64,000 nucleotides of DNA, from contig NZ_BBYK01000044.1 in assembly GCF_001570365.1 (NCBI RefSeq), positions 62,001 to 126,000 of the forward strand, written 5' to 3'. Positions 53,048 to 62,088 of the stretch are shown piece after piece. Source of the stretch: Microtetraspora fusca. GTDB taxonomy: Bacteria; Actinomycetota; Actinomycetes; Streptosporangiales; Streptosporangiaceae. The position numbers and the translations under genes are program-made. How positions within the stretch are numbered: position 1 is the stretch's first letter; each line of letters begins with the position of its first letter. A model generated the notes under the pieces. The model did not search any database and was not told the DNA's origin. It saw only the letters and a program-made list of their open reading frames with translations.

Positions 53048-54157
53048 TCAGGGGCTCGGGACGACGGCCAAACGCAAGAGGGAGCCCGTACGGGCCACTG
53101 GTCGTGACGACGGAGCCTGCCCGGGGGTGTCGCCGCGATAGTCACTTCCCCCATCAGGAGACGGCGTCGGCGGAGTTGGAGCGGCCAATAGCGCGGCGGT
53201 GGATTCGGCCGCCGCTCGCGCGACCTCGGGGTAGACACTGGTGTAGGTGTCGCGAGTAAACGTGGAGGAGACGTGGCCGAGGGTTTCCTGGACCACCTTC
53301 AACTCCACCCCGGCCGCGAGCATCAGGGAGGCGGCGCCGTGGCGCAAGTCGTGGAGCCGGATCGGCGGCAGTCCGGCCTCGTAGCACATCCAGTAGAACT
53401 GGTCGGTGACATGCTGCGGGTGTAGCGGCCGCCCGAGTGCGTCGGTGAAAACGAACCCGCTGTCCGTCCACGCCTCGCCGGCCTTCAGCCTTTCCCTGGC
53501 CTGGCGACGGTGATGGTCCTTCAGGATCTGCACGGTCTCAGCGTCCAGGGCGATGACGCGGTCGCTGGCGTCGGTCTTCGGCTTTCCCTGTACGGGGGTC
53601 CAGCCGAGCTGGGTGATCTGCCAGTTCACGCCGATCGTCCCGGCTGTGAAGCTCACCTCCGGCCAGCGCAGCCCGACCGCCTCGCCCCGGCGGAGCCCCC
53701 GCAACGCGATCAACCGATACAGGGCATACAGGCGGTGGCGGCGCGCATACGCGAGGAACGCTGAGGTTTGTTCCGGGGTCCACACCATGACCGGTGAGGG
53801 CCGGGCGGTGGTCAGGTAGACGTTGACCACGTCCACGCTGCGTCCGGCCCGCCGCTGGTTCTCAGCGGCGTGGTTGGCGGCGTGGTCGGCGCTCCAGCGG
53901 GTGAGGCGTTCCTCCGTCCACACGAGTCCTTTGGGCCGGGTGACCGTGGGGAGTTCGACCACGGCGGCGGGGTTGAAGTCGATCAGCCGGTCCTGCTTGA
54001 TCGCCACGTTGAGCGCGTGGCGGAGGGTGGCGCGGATGCGGTGCATCGTGGCCGGGCCGACCGGCTTGCGGTACTTGACCTTCGCCCGCTCCTGCGGGTC
54101 ACTGCTGGCGCGGGCGGTGGCGATGACGTCGTTGAACTCCTCGATCGCGTCGAACAT
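53048..54157 (-). pseudogene. N-terminally truncated tyrosine integrase
   Basis: The frame encodes 369 residues of integrase, beginning in the core-binding domain (DISGMFDAIEEFNDVIATAR) and containing a full catalytic domain: ALRGLRRGEAVGLRW, LHDLRHGAASLMLAAGVELK, LGHVSSTFTRDTYTSV. The in-frame sequence upstream (SLVGPPAFSDISG) continues the family but is cut by a stop near 54230, where the ABC permease gene ends. The arm-binding N-terminus of about 150 or more residues is missing. Probably inactive. Confidence 0.75.
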
Positions 54158-54235
54158 GCCGCTGATGTCGGAGAAAGCAGGTGGGCCTACCAGGCTCCGC
54201 TCGCAGCGGACGGCCAGCCGCGCGCCGCCACCAGA

Positions 54236-56401
54236 TCAGTCAGCGGTGGGGCGCCAGTGGCGAGCGGCTCGGAGAGCCCCTACGCCACCGGCCAATCCGA
54301 TGACGACTGCGAGTACTGTCGCCGCCACCGCGCTCGCCCCGAGAATCTCCCAGGAGAAAGTTCCGGATCTTGACATAGCGACGAAGAACTTACCTTGCCA
54401 GGCTGCCACGACCACGCCGATGACGACGGCGAGCATCGTGGGGAGGGTGAGGTTCACCATCGCGATGCCGAGAGGCAGTCGTTTGCGTTCGCTCAGTACC
54501 GTCAACGGTGCGACCGCGACCGTGAAGACGAGGAACTCGGCAGCTGAGCTGAGCGCCACCGCAACCAGCAGGATCGCCAGCGTCAGCACGGTGAGCAGCC
54601 TCACCCATGCGGCCATTGTGGCGAGCCGGTCCGCCCCGAGGAGGAAACCATCGAAGGGCCGGTCCACCCTGGCCATGCCGAACGCCCTATTGGCGGCGGC
54701 TTTCACTTTCCAATCGAGACCATCGGAGCCCAGCGGGGAGACGACAACGAGCTGATCGACAGGTCTCTCGCTGCGGAGAACGTCCCCCTCCCTCAGCGAG
54801 ACCTCACCGGTCATATAGCCGACGGTGCCAGCCAGGATCTGAGCACGGACATCGCCTTCACTCAAGTTACTTGTCAATACAGGGCATGTGAGCCCAATCT
54901 GGCGGAAAACCGGGCACGAGGCATGTAGCTCTGGGGGCCTCTCGGGATCACCCGACGTCCTGACCGCCATAAGACTGCTCGTTTTGGGGAGCAGACCACG
55001 GAACACGCTTATCTGAGCGGAGGTCATGGAGGGCGCGGCGACCATCATCACTGAGTCGTGTAGCTGCTGCTCCAGGCGCTTGGCGTTCTGCCCGGTATCA
55101 CCCAGCCGGCTGGTCCACACCTGCGCCTGGGTGATGACGCCGAGACCGATGACGACCACGGCCACCAGCCGCACCACGACGCCGGGCCGGGCCTGGGCCC
55201 ACCGGCCCGCGACCAGCGCGGCGCCTTGGCCGGTCCGGAGACCGAATTCTGCTAATCGTGCGCCCGACCATCGGACGACCACACCTGCAGCTGAAGGCAG
55301 CATGCCCCACAGCAGTGCGGTGCCTCCGATGTAGCCGAGGAAGCTCATGACCTTCGGCAAGTAGGGAGTGATGACTACCAGCGTCAGCCCGGCCAGCCCG
55401 GCCATCAGCCGCCACACCGGAACCCGCGCGGCGAAGGTGCGCGGCCGGGTGGTGCGGCCGTCCAGCGAGATCCGGTGCAGCATGACAACCGCGAGAAACA
55501 CGACCGCGCAGGCGATCAATGCCGCCAGGGGCACCGACCAAGCCCATACACGCAGATCGGCCGGGTCGAGGACGAACCCTGAGATCGGCAGCCTGGTGGT
55601 AACCGTCATCATGACGAGGTAAGGGAGCACGCCCAGGGCTGTGCCGAGGATGGTGGGCGGCAGCGCCTCGCCGACATTGACCAGAGCTCGGTGCCATCTG
55701 TTTCCACCCAGTGCGGCAAGGAGGTGGGTACGCCTGTCCCGCGCGACCGATCCGGTGCGCACAGCGATCACCAGCAATACCAGGGCTGTGCCTCCTAGTG
55801 TCAGCGCGAGCGCGCCAAGGAACTGCCCCGCGGGAACGCGGTTCAGCGAATCGCCCACCGGCTGGGCATGCGGAGAGCCGAATCGGGCGATCTTGAACCA
55901 GCCCCTATGGGCGTCGAGCTTGGGCCGTACATAAGCGAGCCGCTCTCCCGGAGAGGCGAGGCCTTCCTTACCGATGACTCCGGCGAGCGTGCCATATCGC
56001 GTGGTGATGTGCTCATCCACTCCTTCACGGATCAGCTCTGGGGAGAGGAACGCCTCGCCCGGCTCAGGCCATCTGGGGAGTCCCGGCGGTGGAGAGGCGG
56101 ATGAGGAGAGCGGTTCGATGGAGATGACGCTGTGGGGCACTGTGCCTACTGCGTCCCCGCTCCACTTGTAGAGGGCGATCGCCGGTGTGTTGTTGTTCCT
56201 GGCGAGCTCTGCGCCGCGGGCCGACTCACGCCGGTCCCATCCGTCGTAGACGGCCAGCACCATGAGGCAGGACATGAGAGTTGCCGTCATGACCGCCGCA
56301 GCGGAGATCAGAGCGATCTGCCGCAACCGGCCGCCGGACGAACGCCACGCGGACGCCATGCCGATCCGCAGCAGTTGGCTCCACAGCGTCCGCCCCCTCA
56401 T
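54236..56401 (-). CDS. FtsX/MacB-like ABC transporter permease
   Basis: A 721-residue permease with an N-terminal membrane helix, a large extracytoplasmic region, and FtsX-type helix groups at about 195-300, 335-440 and 585-710. Such permeases with one ATPase export peptides or lipoproteins, or act as mechanotransmitters. ATG 56401 overlaps the ATPase stop (ATGA). The unit lies downstream of a small Cys/Trp peptide remnant and a hairpin, consistent with a peptide exporter or immunity pump. Confidence 0.85.
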   Translation of the reverse strand: MRGRTLWSQLLRIGMASAWRSSGGRLRQIALISAAAVMTATLMSCLMVLAVYDGWDRRESARGAELARNNNTPAIALYKWSGDAVGTVPHSVISIEPLSSSASPPPGLPRWPEPGEAFLSPELIREGVDEHITTRYGTLAGVIGKEGLASPGERLAYVRPKLDAHRGWFKIARFGSPHAQPVGDSLNRVPAGQFLGALALTLGGTALVLLVIAVRTGSVARDRRTHLLAALGGNRWHRALVNVGEALPPTILGTALGVLPYLVMMTVTTRLPISGFVLDPADLRVWAWSVPLAALIACAVVFLAVVMLHRISLDGRTTRPRTFAARVPVWRLMAGLAGLTLVVITPYLPKVMSFLGYIGGTALLWGMLPSAAGVVVRWSGARLAEFGLRTGQGAALVAGRWAQARPGVVVRLVAVVVIGLGVITQAQVWTSRLGDTGQNAKRLEQQLHDSVMMVAAPSMTSAQISVFRGLLPKTSSLMAVRTSGDPERPPELHASCPVFRQIGLTCPVLTSNLSEGDVRAQILAGTVGYMTGEVSLREGDVLRSERPVDQLVVVSPLGSDGLDWKVKAAANRAFGMARVDRPFDGFLLGADRLATMAAWVRLLTVLTLAILLVAVALSSAAEFLVFTVAVAPLTVLSERKRLPLGIAMVNLTLPTMLAVVIGVVVAAWQGKFFVAMSRSGTFSWEILGASAVAATVLAVVIGLAGGVGALRAARHWRPTAD

Positions 56402-57081
56402 CCGCTAGCCCCAGCGAGTCGGCCCGCGATGAGATCGAGCCACCGATCGGCTCGACGGGCGACGGCCTGATCGTGGGTCACGACAAGCAGCGCGCGCCCA
56501 TCCCGCTTCGGAAGATCGAAGAGGATGTCGGCCACGGCATCGCGGTTCTCCTGATCAAGAGCTCCCGTGGGCTCATCCGCCAGGATCAGCGGCGGATCCG
56601 TGATCAGCGCTCGGGCTACCGCCACCCGCTGTCTTTCCCCACCGGACAGGTACGCGGTCGGAGTCCCGCCCTCGGGCACACCAAGATGCGCGAGCAGTGC
56701 TTCCGCCCTGTCGTACGCGGTGGTGTGCGCAACACCTGCCAGTAGCGCGGCGAGCGCCACGTTCTCCCTCGCGGAAAGCTCGGGCAGAAGCTCGCCGAAC
56801 TGGAAGACCATGCCCATATATCTCCGGCGATGAGCCGCGAGCTGGCGCTTGGACATTCGCGTCACGTCGTCGCCGGCCACGAGAACGCGGCCATGGCTCG
56901 GACTGGTGAGGCCCAGCACGCATGTGAGAAGGCTGGTCTTGCCCGTCCCACTCGGGCCGCACAGCACGACGGACTCGCCTGGATAGACATCAAGATCGAG
57001 CTCATCGAAGATCCGTGTGCCTCCAGCCGAATAACAGAGCTTTTCGATATGGAGGACAGGTGAGGGAAAGTCTGTGGTCAT
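56398..57081 (-). CDS. LolD/MacB-like ABC transporter ATPase
   Basis: A 227-residue ATPase with Walker A VVLCGPSGTGKTSLLTCVLG, Q-loop region MVFQFGELLPEL, signature YLSGGERQRVAVARAL and Walker B LILADEPTGALD. ATG 57081 follows AAGGTGA. Translationally coupled to the large permease. Together they form a type VII (MacB/FtsX-like) exporter. Confidence 0.92.
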   Translation of the reverse strand: MTTDFPSPVLHIEKLCYSAGGTRIFDELDLDVYPGESVVLCGPSGTGKTSLLTCVLGLTSPSHGRVLVAGDDVTRMSKRQLAAHRRRYMGMVFQFGELLPELSARENVALAALLAGVAHTTAYDRAEALLAHLGVPEGGTPTAYLSGGERQRVAVARALITDPPLILADEPTGALDQENRDAVADILFDLPKRDGRALLVVTHDQAVARRADRWLDLIAGRLAGASG

Positions 57082-57099
57082 CAATCACCTTAAGGCGGT

Positions 57100-57128
57100 G
57101 TCGGGCGGGCAGCAGCTGCCCGCCCGAC
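57100..57128 (-). terminator. Long palindromic hairpin between peptide remnant and ABC genes
   Basis: GTCGGGCGGGCA pairs with TGCCCGCCCGAC (12 bp, 5-base loop). It lies 22 bp after the peptide stop at 57150 and about 19 bp before the ATPase start. Attenuating hairpins in this position let a precursor be made in excess of its transporter. Confidence 0.65.
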
Positions 57129-57149
57129 TCCAAGCATGGCTAGGGCTAC

Positions 57150-57240
57150 TTACGATTGCCAGGCACTGCAGTCATCCGGCCATGCAGGGATGTTCTCGCA
57201 TGCCCGGAGCTTGGTGACGGTCGAACTGTCAATCCCCTGA
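57150..57240 (-). pseudogene. C-terminus of a small Cys/Trp-containing peptide
   Basis: The minus strand encodes about 28 codons ending in TAA at 57150. They include TVTKLRACENIPAWPDDCSA and finish with WQS. The two Cys residues flank a Pro/Trp/Asp-rich loop of ten residues. Upstream the frame runs into the IS3-like element, so the N-terminus is lost. Its place directly before an ABC exporter, with a hairpin between, suggests a bacteriocin-type or RiPP precursor. This is inference. Confidence 0.45.
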
Positions 57241-57256
57241 AAACGTGGAGACGGTC

Positions 57257-58180
57257 CTATGCCACACCGGCCCTCAGCAGGCCCGTTGACGGTTGCCTCT
57301 TCTCGGTCATCTGACGCTCGAATGCGATGGGCGACAGTCCGTCGTTGGCGCTGTGCCTCCTCCTTGCGTTGTAGAAATCGGTGATCCAGGTTGCGATCTT
57401 CACGCGGGCCTCGGCCCGCGTCCGGAAACGCTGCCGGTGCACGTACTCGACCTTGAGCGTGCTGTTGAACGCCTCGGCCGCAGCGTTGTCGAGAGCGCAT
57501 CCCACCCGGCCCATCGACTGCACGACGCCGTGCTTGCAGCATTCGGCCTGGTAACGGGCAGCGGTGTACTCCGACCCACGGTCCGAGTGAAAAATCACCC
57601 CGTCCACATTCCCGCCCCTGGTGGCCACCGCCATCTGCAGTGAAGCGACGGTCAGCGCCGCGTCGTGGTGCTCGGACATGGCGTAGCCGAGCAGCCGGCG
57701 AGAGAACAGGTCCTCAACCGTGGCCAGGTACAGCGGCCCTTCATCGGTATCGATCATCGTGCCGTCGCCGACCCACAACACGTCCGGCGCGACCGCCGTG
57801 AACGTGCGGCCGACCAGGTCCGGCGCCGCTCGCCGTTTGCCCTGCCGGGTCAGCGACCGGCGCTTCTTGGGCGGCCGGCCGGCCAGCCCGAGCACGACCA
57901 TCCGGGCTGCGACCGTGTTCTCCGACACCTTCCAGCCCTCGGCATGCAGGTCCTGCGTGATCCGGGGCGAGCCATAGGTGCCGCCCGATGCCGCAAACAG
58001 GCGCTTGATCTCCTCATCCAGACGCGCCCGCCGCTGCTCACGCGCCGTCGGGGCGGTCTGGCCGATGCGGTTCTTCCACTTGTAGAACCACGACTGCGAC
58101 ACCCCCAGCGCCCGGCAGGAGGTGGCATGGTCGATGCTGTGGTCGGTCTTCTGAGAGCAGATGAAGGCCGCCACGCTCAC
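57257..58180 (-). CDS. IS3 family transposase OrfB
   Basis: A 307-residue DDE integrase-type transposase. HTH_21-like TYGSPRITQDLHAEG is followed by the catalytic Asp in VLWVGDGTMIDT, the second Asp in VIFHSDRGSEY and the Glu in DNAAAEAFNSTLK. GTG 58180 overlaps the orfA stop. Catalytic residues appear intact. Confidence 0.9.
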   Translation of the reverse strand: MSVAAFICSQKTDHSIDHATSCRALGVSQSWFYKWKNRIGQTAPTAREQRRARLDEEIKRLFAASGGTYGSPRITQDLHAEGWKVSENTVAARMVVLGLAGRPPKKRRSLTRQGKRRAAPDLVGRTFTAVAPDVLWVGDGTMIDTDEGPLYLATVEDLFSRRLLGYAMSEHHDAALTVASLQMAVATRGGNVDGVIFHSDRGSEYTAARYQAECCKHGVVQSMGRVGCALDNAAAEAFNSTLKVEYVHRQRFRTRAEARVKIATWITDFYNARRRHSANDGLSPIAFERQMTEKRQPSTGLLRAGVA

Positions 58181-58509
58181 CGGCCCATCGCCTCTTTCAC
58201 CCACAAGACCACCGAGCGCTTGAGAACATCACGCTCGTCCTCCAGCTCAGCGCGTTCCTTCTCCCACGCCGCCTTCTCGCGAGCGCGCTCCTTGACCAGC
58301 TCGGCCTTCTCCCGCCGCAGCCGCGCCAGCTCCTCGCTTTCGGACTCCTTCAGCGTCCCGCCTCCACCGCCGACGGCCTGCCCGCTGGCATGCCGGTCCA
58401 TCTGCACCCAGTTGTGCAGCGTGTACTCGTTGATACCAAGGTCCCGCGCGACGTGCGATACGGGTTTGCCGGTCTCCTTGACGATGCGCTGCGGCTCCCC
58501 CGGTCCCAC
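58177..58509 (-). CDS. IS3 family transposase OrfA, start altered
   Basis: 110 residues: an HTH (KETGKPVSHVARDLGINEYT) followed by a charged leucine-rich coiled coil (ELARLRREKAELVKERAREK) ending in the OrfB junction. The normal MPR-YPPEFR-type beginning is replaced by MGPGEPQRIV, indicating 5' truncation. GTG 58509 is the only start available. Confidence 0.75.
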   Translation of the reverse strand: MGPGEPQRIVKETGKPVSHVARDLGINEYTLHNWVQMDRHASGQAVGGGGGTLKESESEELARLRREKAELVKERAREKAAWEKERAELEDERDVLKRSVVLWVKEAMGR

Positions 58510-58568
58510 GCGGACGACGCGTAGGAACCCGGTGGGCGCCGCCCGAAAAGAGAGGGTGCACCATCGGT

Positions 58569-58585
58569 GTGTACCACTAGTACAC
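58569..58585. promoter_or_regulatory. TetR-type operator overlapping a -10 box
   Basis: GTGTAC-CACTA-GTACAC is a 17-bp palindrome. The -10-like TACACT (58581-58586) overlaps its right arm, and the A of the ATG (58594) is 7 bases further on. The mRNA would be leaderless and blocked by a bound repressor, probably the TetR protein encoded second in the operon. Confidence 0.6.
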
Positions 58586-58593
58586 TCTGGGGC

Positions 58594-59124
58594 ATGCGGA
58601 TCATCGTCAAAACCGTGGGCACCGTCCTGGTCTCGATCGTCCTCACGTACCCGCTGTGGGCACCTCAGTGGGGGCGGGGAATCCTGGGCGAGATCGCCGC
58701 GCTGGGCATGCCCGGCGGGCTCATCGCCGTCGCCGTCTTCTTCGGCCTCGTCGCGCTGTACTGCCGCGCCCTCCAGCGCACGATGACGGCCGTACGGCCG
58801 GATGCCAGGACGGCGGCTCCCGCGTCGGTCTGGTGGATGTTCGCGATCCCCTACAACTTCACCGAGGACTTCTTCATCGTGCGGACCGTCTCCACCTCAC
58901 TGGCCGCAGACGCGTACGTGCCGAGCGGCTTCGTCCGGCGATGGGCGGCACTCGGCTACGGTTGGTGCGCGTTCCAGATCCTGTCGCTCTTCCCGGGGGC
59001 GGCCGGATACGTCGGCGGGGCGATCGCCCTCCTGATGTGGGCGGCACACTGGATCATGACGGCCCGCGTCAATCGCACGCTCGCCCTCCGGCGGCAGGCC
59101 GCCTCGCCCGCACACAGCCTCTAG
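58594..59124 (+). CDS. Hypothetical membrane protein
   Basis: A 176-residue protein with about four membrane segments, beginning MRIIVKTVGTVLVSIVLTYP. It is followed after 8 bp by the TetR gene, so the two form an operon. No Shine-Dalgarno sequence precedes the ATG, in line with a leaderless transcript. Family not recognised. Confidence 0.72.
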   Translation: MRIIVKTVGTVLVSIVLTYPLWAPQWGRGILGEIAALGMPGGLIAVAVFFGLVALYCRALQRTMTAVRPDARTAAPASVWWMFAIPYNFTEDFFIVRTVSTSLAADAYVPSGFVRRWAALGYGWCAFQILSLFPGAAGYVGGAIALLMWAAHWIMTARVNRTLALRRQAASPAHSL

Positions 59125-59132
59125 GGACACCG

Positions 59133-59720
59133 ATGCCACTGCCCCGCTTCGACCGGCTGCCGGCCGACGCACGAGCCGCCATCCTCGCGGTCGCCCGCGC
59201 CCACTTCGCCCGCGACGGCAAGGACACGGCGTCGTTCAACCAGATCATCGCCGAGGCCGGCATCTCCAAGAGCTCCGCCTACCACTACTTCGACGGCAAG
59301 GACGACCTCTTCGGCGCCGTGGTCGCCGACGCGGCGGCCCGCACGCTCACCGCGCTCGGCCCCTGGACCGAAGTGGCGACCGCGGACGAACTGTGGGAAC
59401 AGGTGGTGGCCGGTACGACACGACTGGTCGCGCATCTACGCGAGCATCCGGATGACAGGGCGGTGCTCGCCGGTCTGCCCTGGTCCGACAGCGGTTCGTG
59501 GGTCCAGAGCCTCGTCGCGAACGGCCTCAAGATCGGCCTCATCGCCCCGCACCCCAGCGCCGAACTGGTCACCGTGGCGACCACGGGCATCTTCGACGCC
59601 CTCGACACATGGGCGCTCGACCGTCCCCACGAGCTCGACAGCTCCGTCGCCGACACGCTCGTCCTGTTCCTCGCGCGGCTCTGGCAGGCCACGCCACGCG
59701 GCGAGACCGCCCCGGCCTGA
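59133..59720 (+). CDS. TetR family transcriptional regulator
   Basis: 195 residues with an N-terminal TetR HTH (FARDGKDTASFNQIIAEAGI, then SKSSAYHYFDGKDDLFGAVV) and a helical ligand-binding domain. It is cotranscribed with the upstream membrane protein and probably represses the promoter at 58569-58585. Confidence 0.88.
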   Translation: MPLPRFDRLPADARAAILAVARAHFARDGKDTASFNQIIAEAGISKSSAYHYFDGKDDLFGAVVADAAARTLTALGPWTEVATADELWEQVVAGTTRLVAHLREHPDDRAVLAGLPWSDSGSWVQSLVANGLKIGLIAPHPSAELVTVATTGIFDALDTWALDRPHELDSSVADTLVLFLARLWQATPRGETAPA

Positions 59721-59747
59721 CCGCATCGTGCGGTCGCGCTCGGCGGG

Positions 59748-60025
59748 GTGCGGCAAGCCGAGGACCTGCTCGTGCGGAGCCTTGACGCGTACCGCGAGCT
59801 GGGCGATCCGCGCGGCGAGGCCGTCAGACGCCTGGGCGATCGGCTGCCCGAGACCGCGGGGACGCTGGTCATGTCCAGGGTGGCTCTGGCCGAGGGGCGG
59901 CCCGATGCCGCTCGCCGCGGCGCGGAGGAGGCACTCGGGATCTACCGCGAGTACGCCGACGACAAGGGGGCCGCGCAGGCGCAGCTGGCCCTCGGCGGTG
60001 CACTGTTGGACCTTGACACGGCACC
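59748..60025 (+). pseudogene. TPR-containing regulator fragment
   Basis: About 90 codons of a helical repeat (AEDLLVRSLDAYRELGDPRG, then LGIYREYADDKGAAQAQLALGG) that resemble the C-terminal TPR part of AfsR/LAL-type regulators. No start or further domains; coding character ends before the tRNA-Lys fragment. A remnant. Confidence 0.5.
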
Positions 60026-60124
60026 GGTGAGGACGCCAAGTGCGTGTGCAGCGAAGTGGGCGGTTACCTCAACGCGGGCAACTCGCTCGAGATGTACGCG
60101 GTGTTCGCCGCCCCGCCTGCTTCC

Positions 60125-60157
60125 AATCCCTGGCGCCCCACTACCAATGGGCTGGGC
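60125..60157 (+). repeat. Degenerate tRNA-Lys 3'-end fragment
   Basis: AATCCCTGGCGCCCCAC plus the next 16 bases match the tRNA-Lys 3' end and its immediate downstream sequence (35494-35526) with two mismatches. It lies 50 bp from the end of a second integrase gene, as attL does for the AICE integrase. Confidence 0.65.
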
Positions 60158-60206
60158 GTTCTCCTCAATGGGAGGTCTTCCGATCATGGCCTGGGACACG
60201 GATGGG

Positions 60207-61537
60207 TCACACCTGGGTCATCCAGCCGCATCGCCCCCGGCGAACCCGTCGGGCGGTCCCGCGCGCCGCCGACAGCACCAGCCGTGCCGTCGCCCTGGCC
60301 GCCCGGTGATGCAGCTCCGGTAGCACCGAGGTGTAGGTGTCGGCGGTCAGCACGATGCTGGCGTGGCCGACCTGGTCCTGTACGACCGGTAGATCCACAT
60401 GTGCGGCCAGCGCCATCGTGACCGCGCCGTACCGCAGGTCGTGCAACCGCACCGGCGGTAGCCCGCTCCTCAGCACCAGCCCATGGAACCGGTAGGTCAG
60501 GTAGTCCGGCGCCACCGAGCTGCCGCCCCGGCGAGTCTGCGCCGTGTCGTCCCAGGCCTCCCCGCGACGTGTCTTCTCCGCCCGCCGGTCGCGTTCATGA
60601 CGGCGTAGTAGCCGCACCGTCTGCGGATCCAGCGCGACCGTGCGCCTGCCGGCCGCACTCTTGGGCGGGAACGGGACCAACTTCCCGCCGACGTGCACCA
60701 ACTGCTGGACCACGGCGAGTTCGGATGTCTCCAGGCTGAGATCCACCCAACGCAGGCTGGCCAGTTCGCCCCGGCGAAGCCCGCGAAGCGCGGCCAGCCA
60801 CCACAGCGGGAACAGCGGATCCTCGCGGACGCCGTCCAGGAAGGCCACAAGCTGCGGAATCGTCCACACCGCCACCCTGGGCCTCTCCCCGGTGGCCTTC
60901 CACACCGCCACCCACCGGTCGGTCCACACCTGCGCCCTCTGACGCGGCGCGGCAGGCAACCGTAGAGTTCGGGCGGGATTGCTGTCGATCAGCCCTTCCC
61001 GGACGGCTCGTTCAGCGCGGCCCTCAGCGTGGCGCGGATCCGCTCCAGCGACGCCGCCGCCAGCGGTCTGCCGTACCGATTCCGGCGTCCGGCCAACGCC
61101 GTGAACATTCGCCGTACATCGCGGGCGGACAGTTCCGACAGCACGATCCGTCCCAGCGCCGGGACCAGGTGCAGCCGGACATGATCCGCATACCCCTGAC
61201 GCGTCCTCGGCCGGATCCCCTGATCGGTCGCCAACCAGTACCGCAGCCACTGGGCCACCGTGCACCCCGCCCCGATCGGGCCGCCCTGCTCGGCTGCGAT
61301 CAACTGGCACCCGGCTTGCTCGGCTTCCCCCGCGCTGGCATAGCCTCCTCGCCGAACACGCTCCCGGCGTCCCGACAGACCCCGAATCTGCACCGCGAAA
61401 TACCACGAGCCATGCCCGTCCTCGAGCAGCCTCGGGCACCGCCCGCTCCGTTCAGTGCACCCGCACCGCTTGTAGACCACTGGATGGCTCTCACGCATCG
61501 CCATCACCTTCCTCTCCCAGGAGGAACGGTGAACCAC
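60207..61537 (-). pseudogene. Frameshifted tyrosine integrase
   Basis: Two overlapping frames make up one integrase. 60989-61537 encodes the N-terminal arm and core-binding domains (VAQWLRYWLATDQGIRPRTR, then LGRIVLSELSARDVRRMFTA). 60207 to about 61010 encodes the catalytic domain (ALRGLRRGELASLRW; LHDLRYGAVTMALAAHVDLP; VGHASIVLTADTYTSV). The frame changes near 61005, at LRAALNE/AVREGLIDSN. In the catalytic HxxR box the following residue is Tyr instead of His. A single indel or a sequencing error could explain it. Confidence 0.75.
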
Positions 61538-61606
61538 CTGATGGTGAGCTAGACCGCTGATGGCGCCCGTGCATAGGTTCTGCCATCTGTGAGGAGCCGT
61601 CCAGTT

Positions 61607-61939
61607 TTACGGTCCGTCGATTGCCTGTTCGAAGCGGCGCAGTACCGAACCGTCTCGCTGCCCGGCGCGATGACGGCTGCCTTCAACCGCTCGAGCGCGG
61701 GGCGCGTGTGCGGCAGGGGCGGCCCAGTAGTCGGCCAGCGGGGCGTAGCCGTTCATCGACGAGCCGAAGCCATGTGAGAAGACGATGATGGGCAGGTTGT
61801 CGCCGGTCGCGGGCGCGGATACACGGACCTGCAGATCCTGCCCGCGGTCCGGGGCGGACAGCACGACCGGTTGCGCAGATATCACCGTCGCGGGCGAGTC
61901 GGCGGACTTCGGCGTGCCGGCAAGGCTCGAGGGGGACAT
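61607..61939 (-). pseudogene. Truncated alpha/beta hydrolase
   Basis: From ATG 61939 the frame reads through VLSAPDRGQDLQVRVSAPAT and LPIIVFSHGFGSSMNGYAPL, the first strands and oxyanion HGFG motif of a dienelactone-hydrolase/chlorophyllase-type enzyme. After YWAA the family similarity ends and low-complexity sequence follows to a stop. The nucleophile elbow is missing. Divergent from a TetR gene, with twin operators between them. Confidence 0.65.
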
Positions 61940-62041
61940 GGATGCACCTTCGTTCGGTTCCGTGGGCGGCTAGGTGATGGAACGGCATGGTGACAGGGCG
62001 CGGCCTGGTGGTCGGGCAGTTGATCTGGCACCATGAACAAG

Positions 62042-62082
62042 CGGGACTCTGTCCCGTTTGACGATACGGGACACTGTCCCGT
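62042..62082. promoter_or_regulatory. Twin palindromic operators between hydrolase remnant and TetR gene
   Basis: CGGGACTCTGTCCCG (62042-62056) and ACGGGACACTGTCCCGT (62066-62082) are near-identical inverted repeats whose centres are 25 bp apart. They lie in the divergent intergenic region and probably bind the TetR protein encoded at 62089. Confidence 0.75.
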
Positions 62083-62088
62083 TTATCA

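Larger units (their letters stand above)
57257..58509 (-). mobile_element. IS3-like insertion sequence, 5'-truncated
   Basis: orfA and orfB of an IS3-family element. I could not find matching terminal inverted repeats, and orfA lacks its usual first 20 or so residues, so the right end is probably lost. The left end lies within about 30 bp of the small-peptide remnant. Confidence 0.7.
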
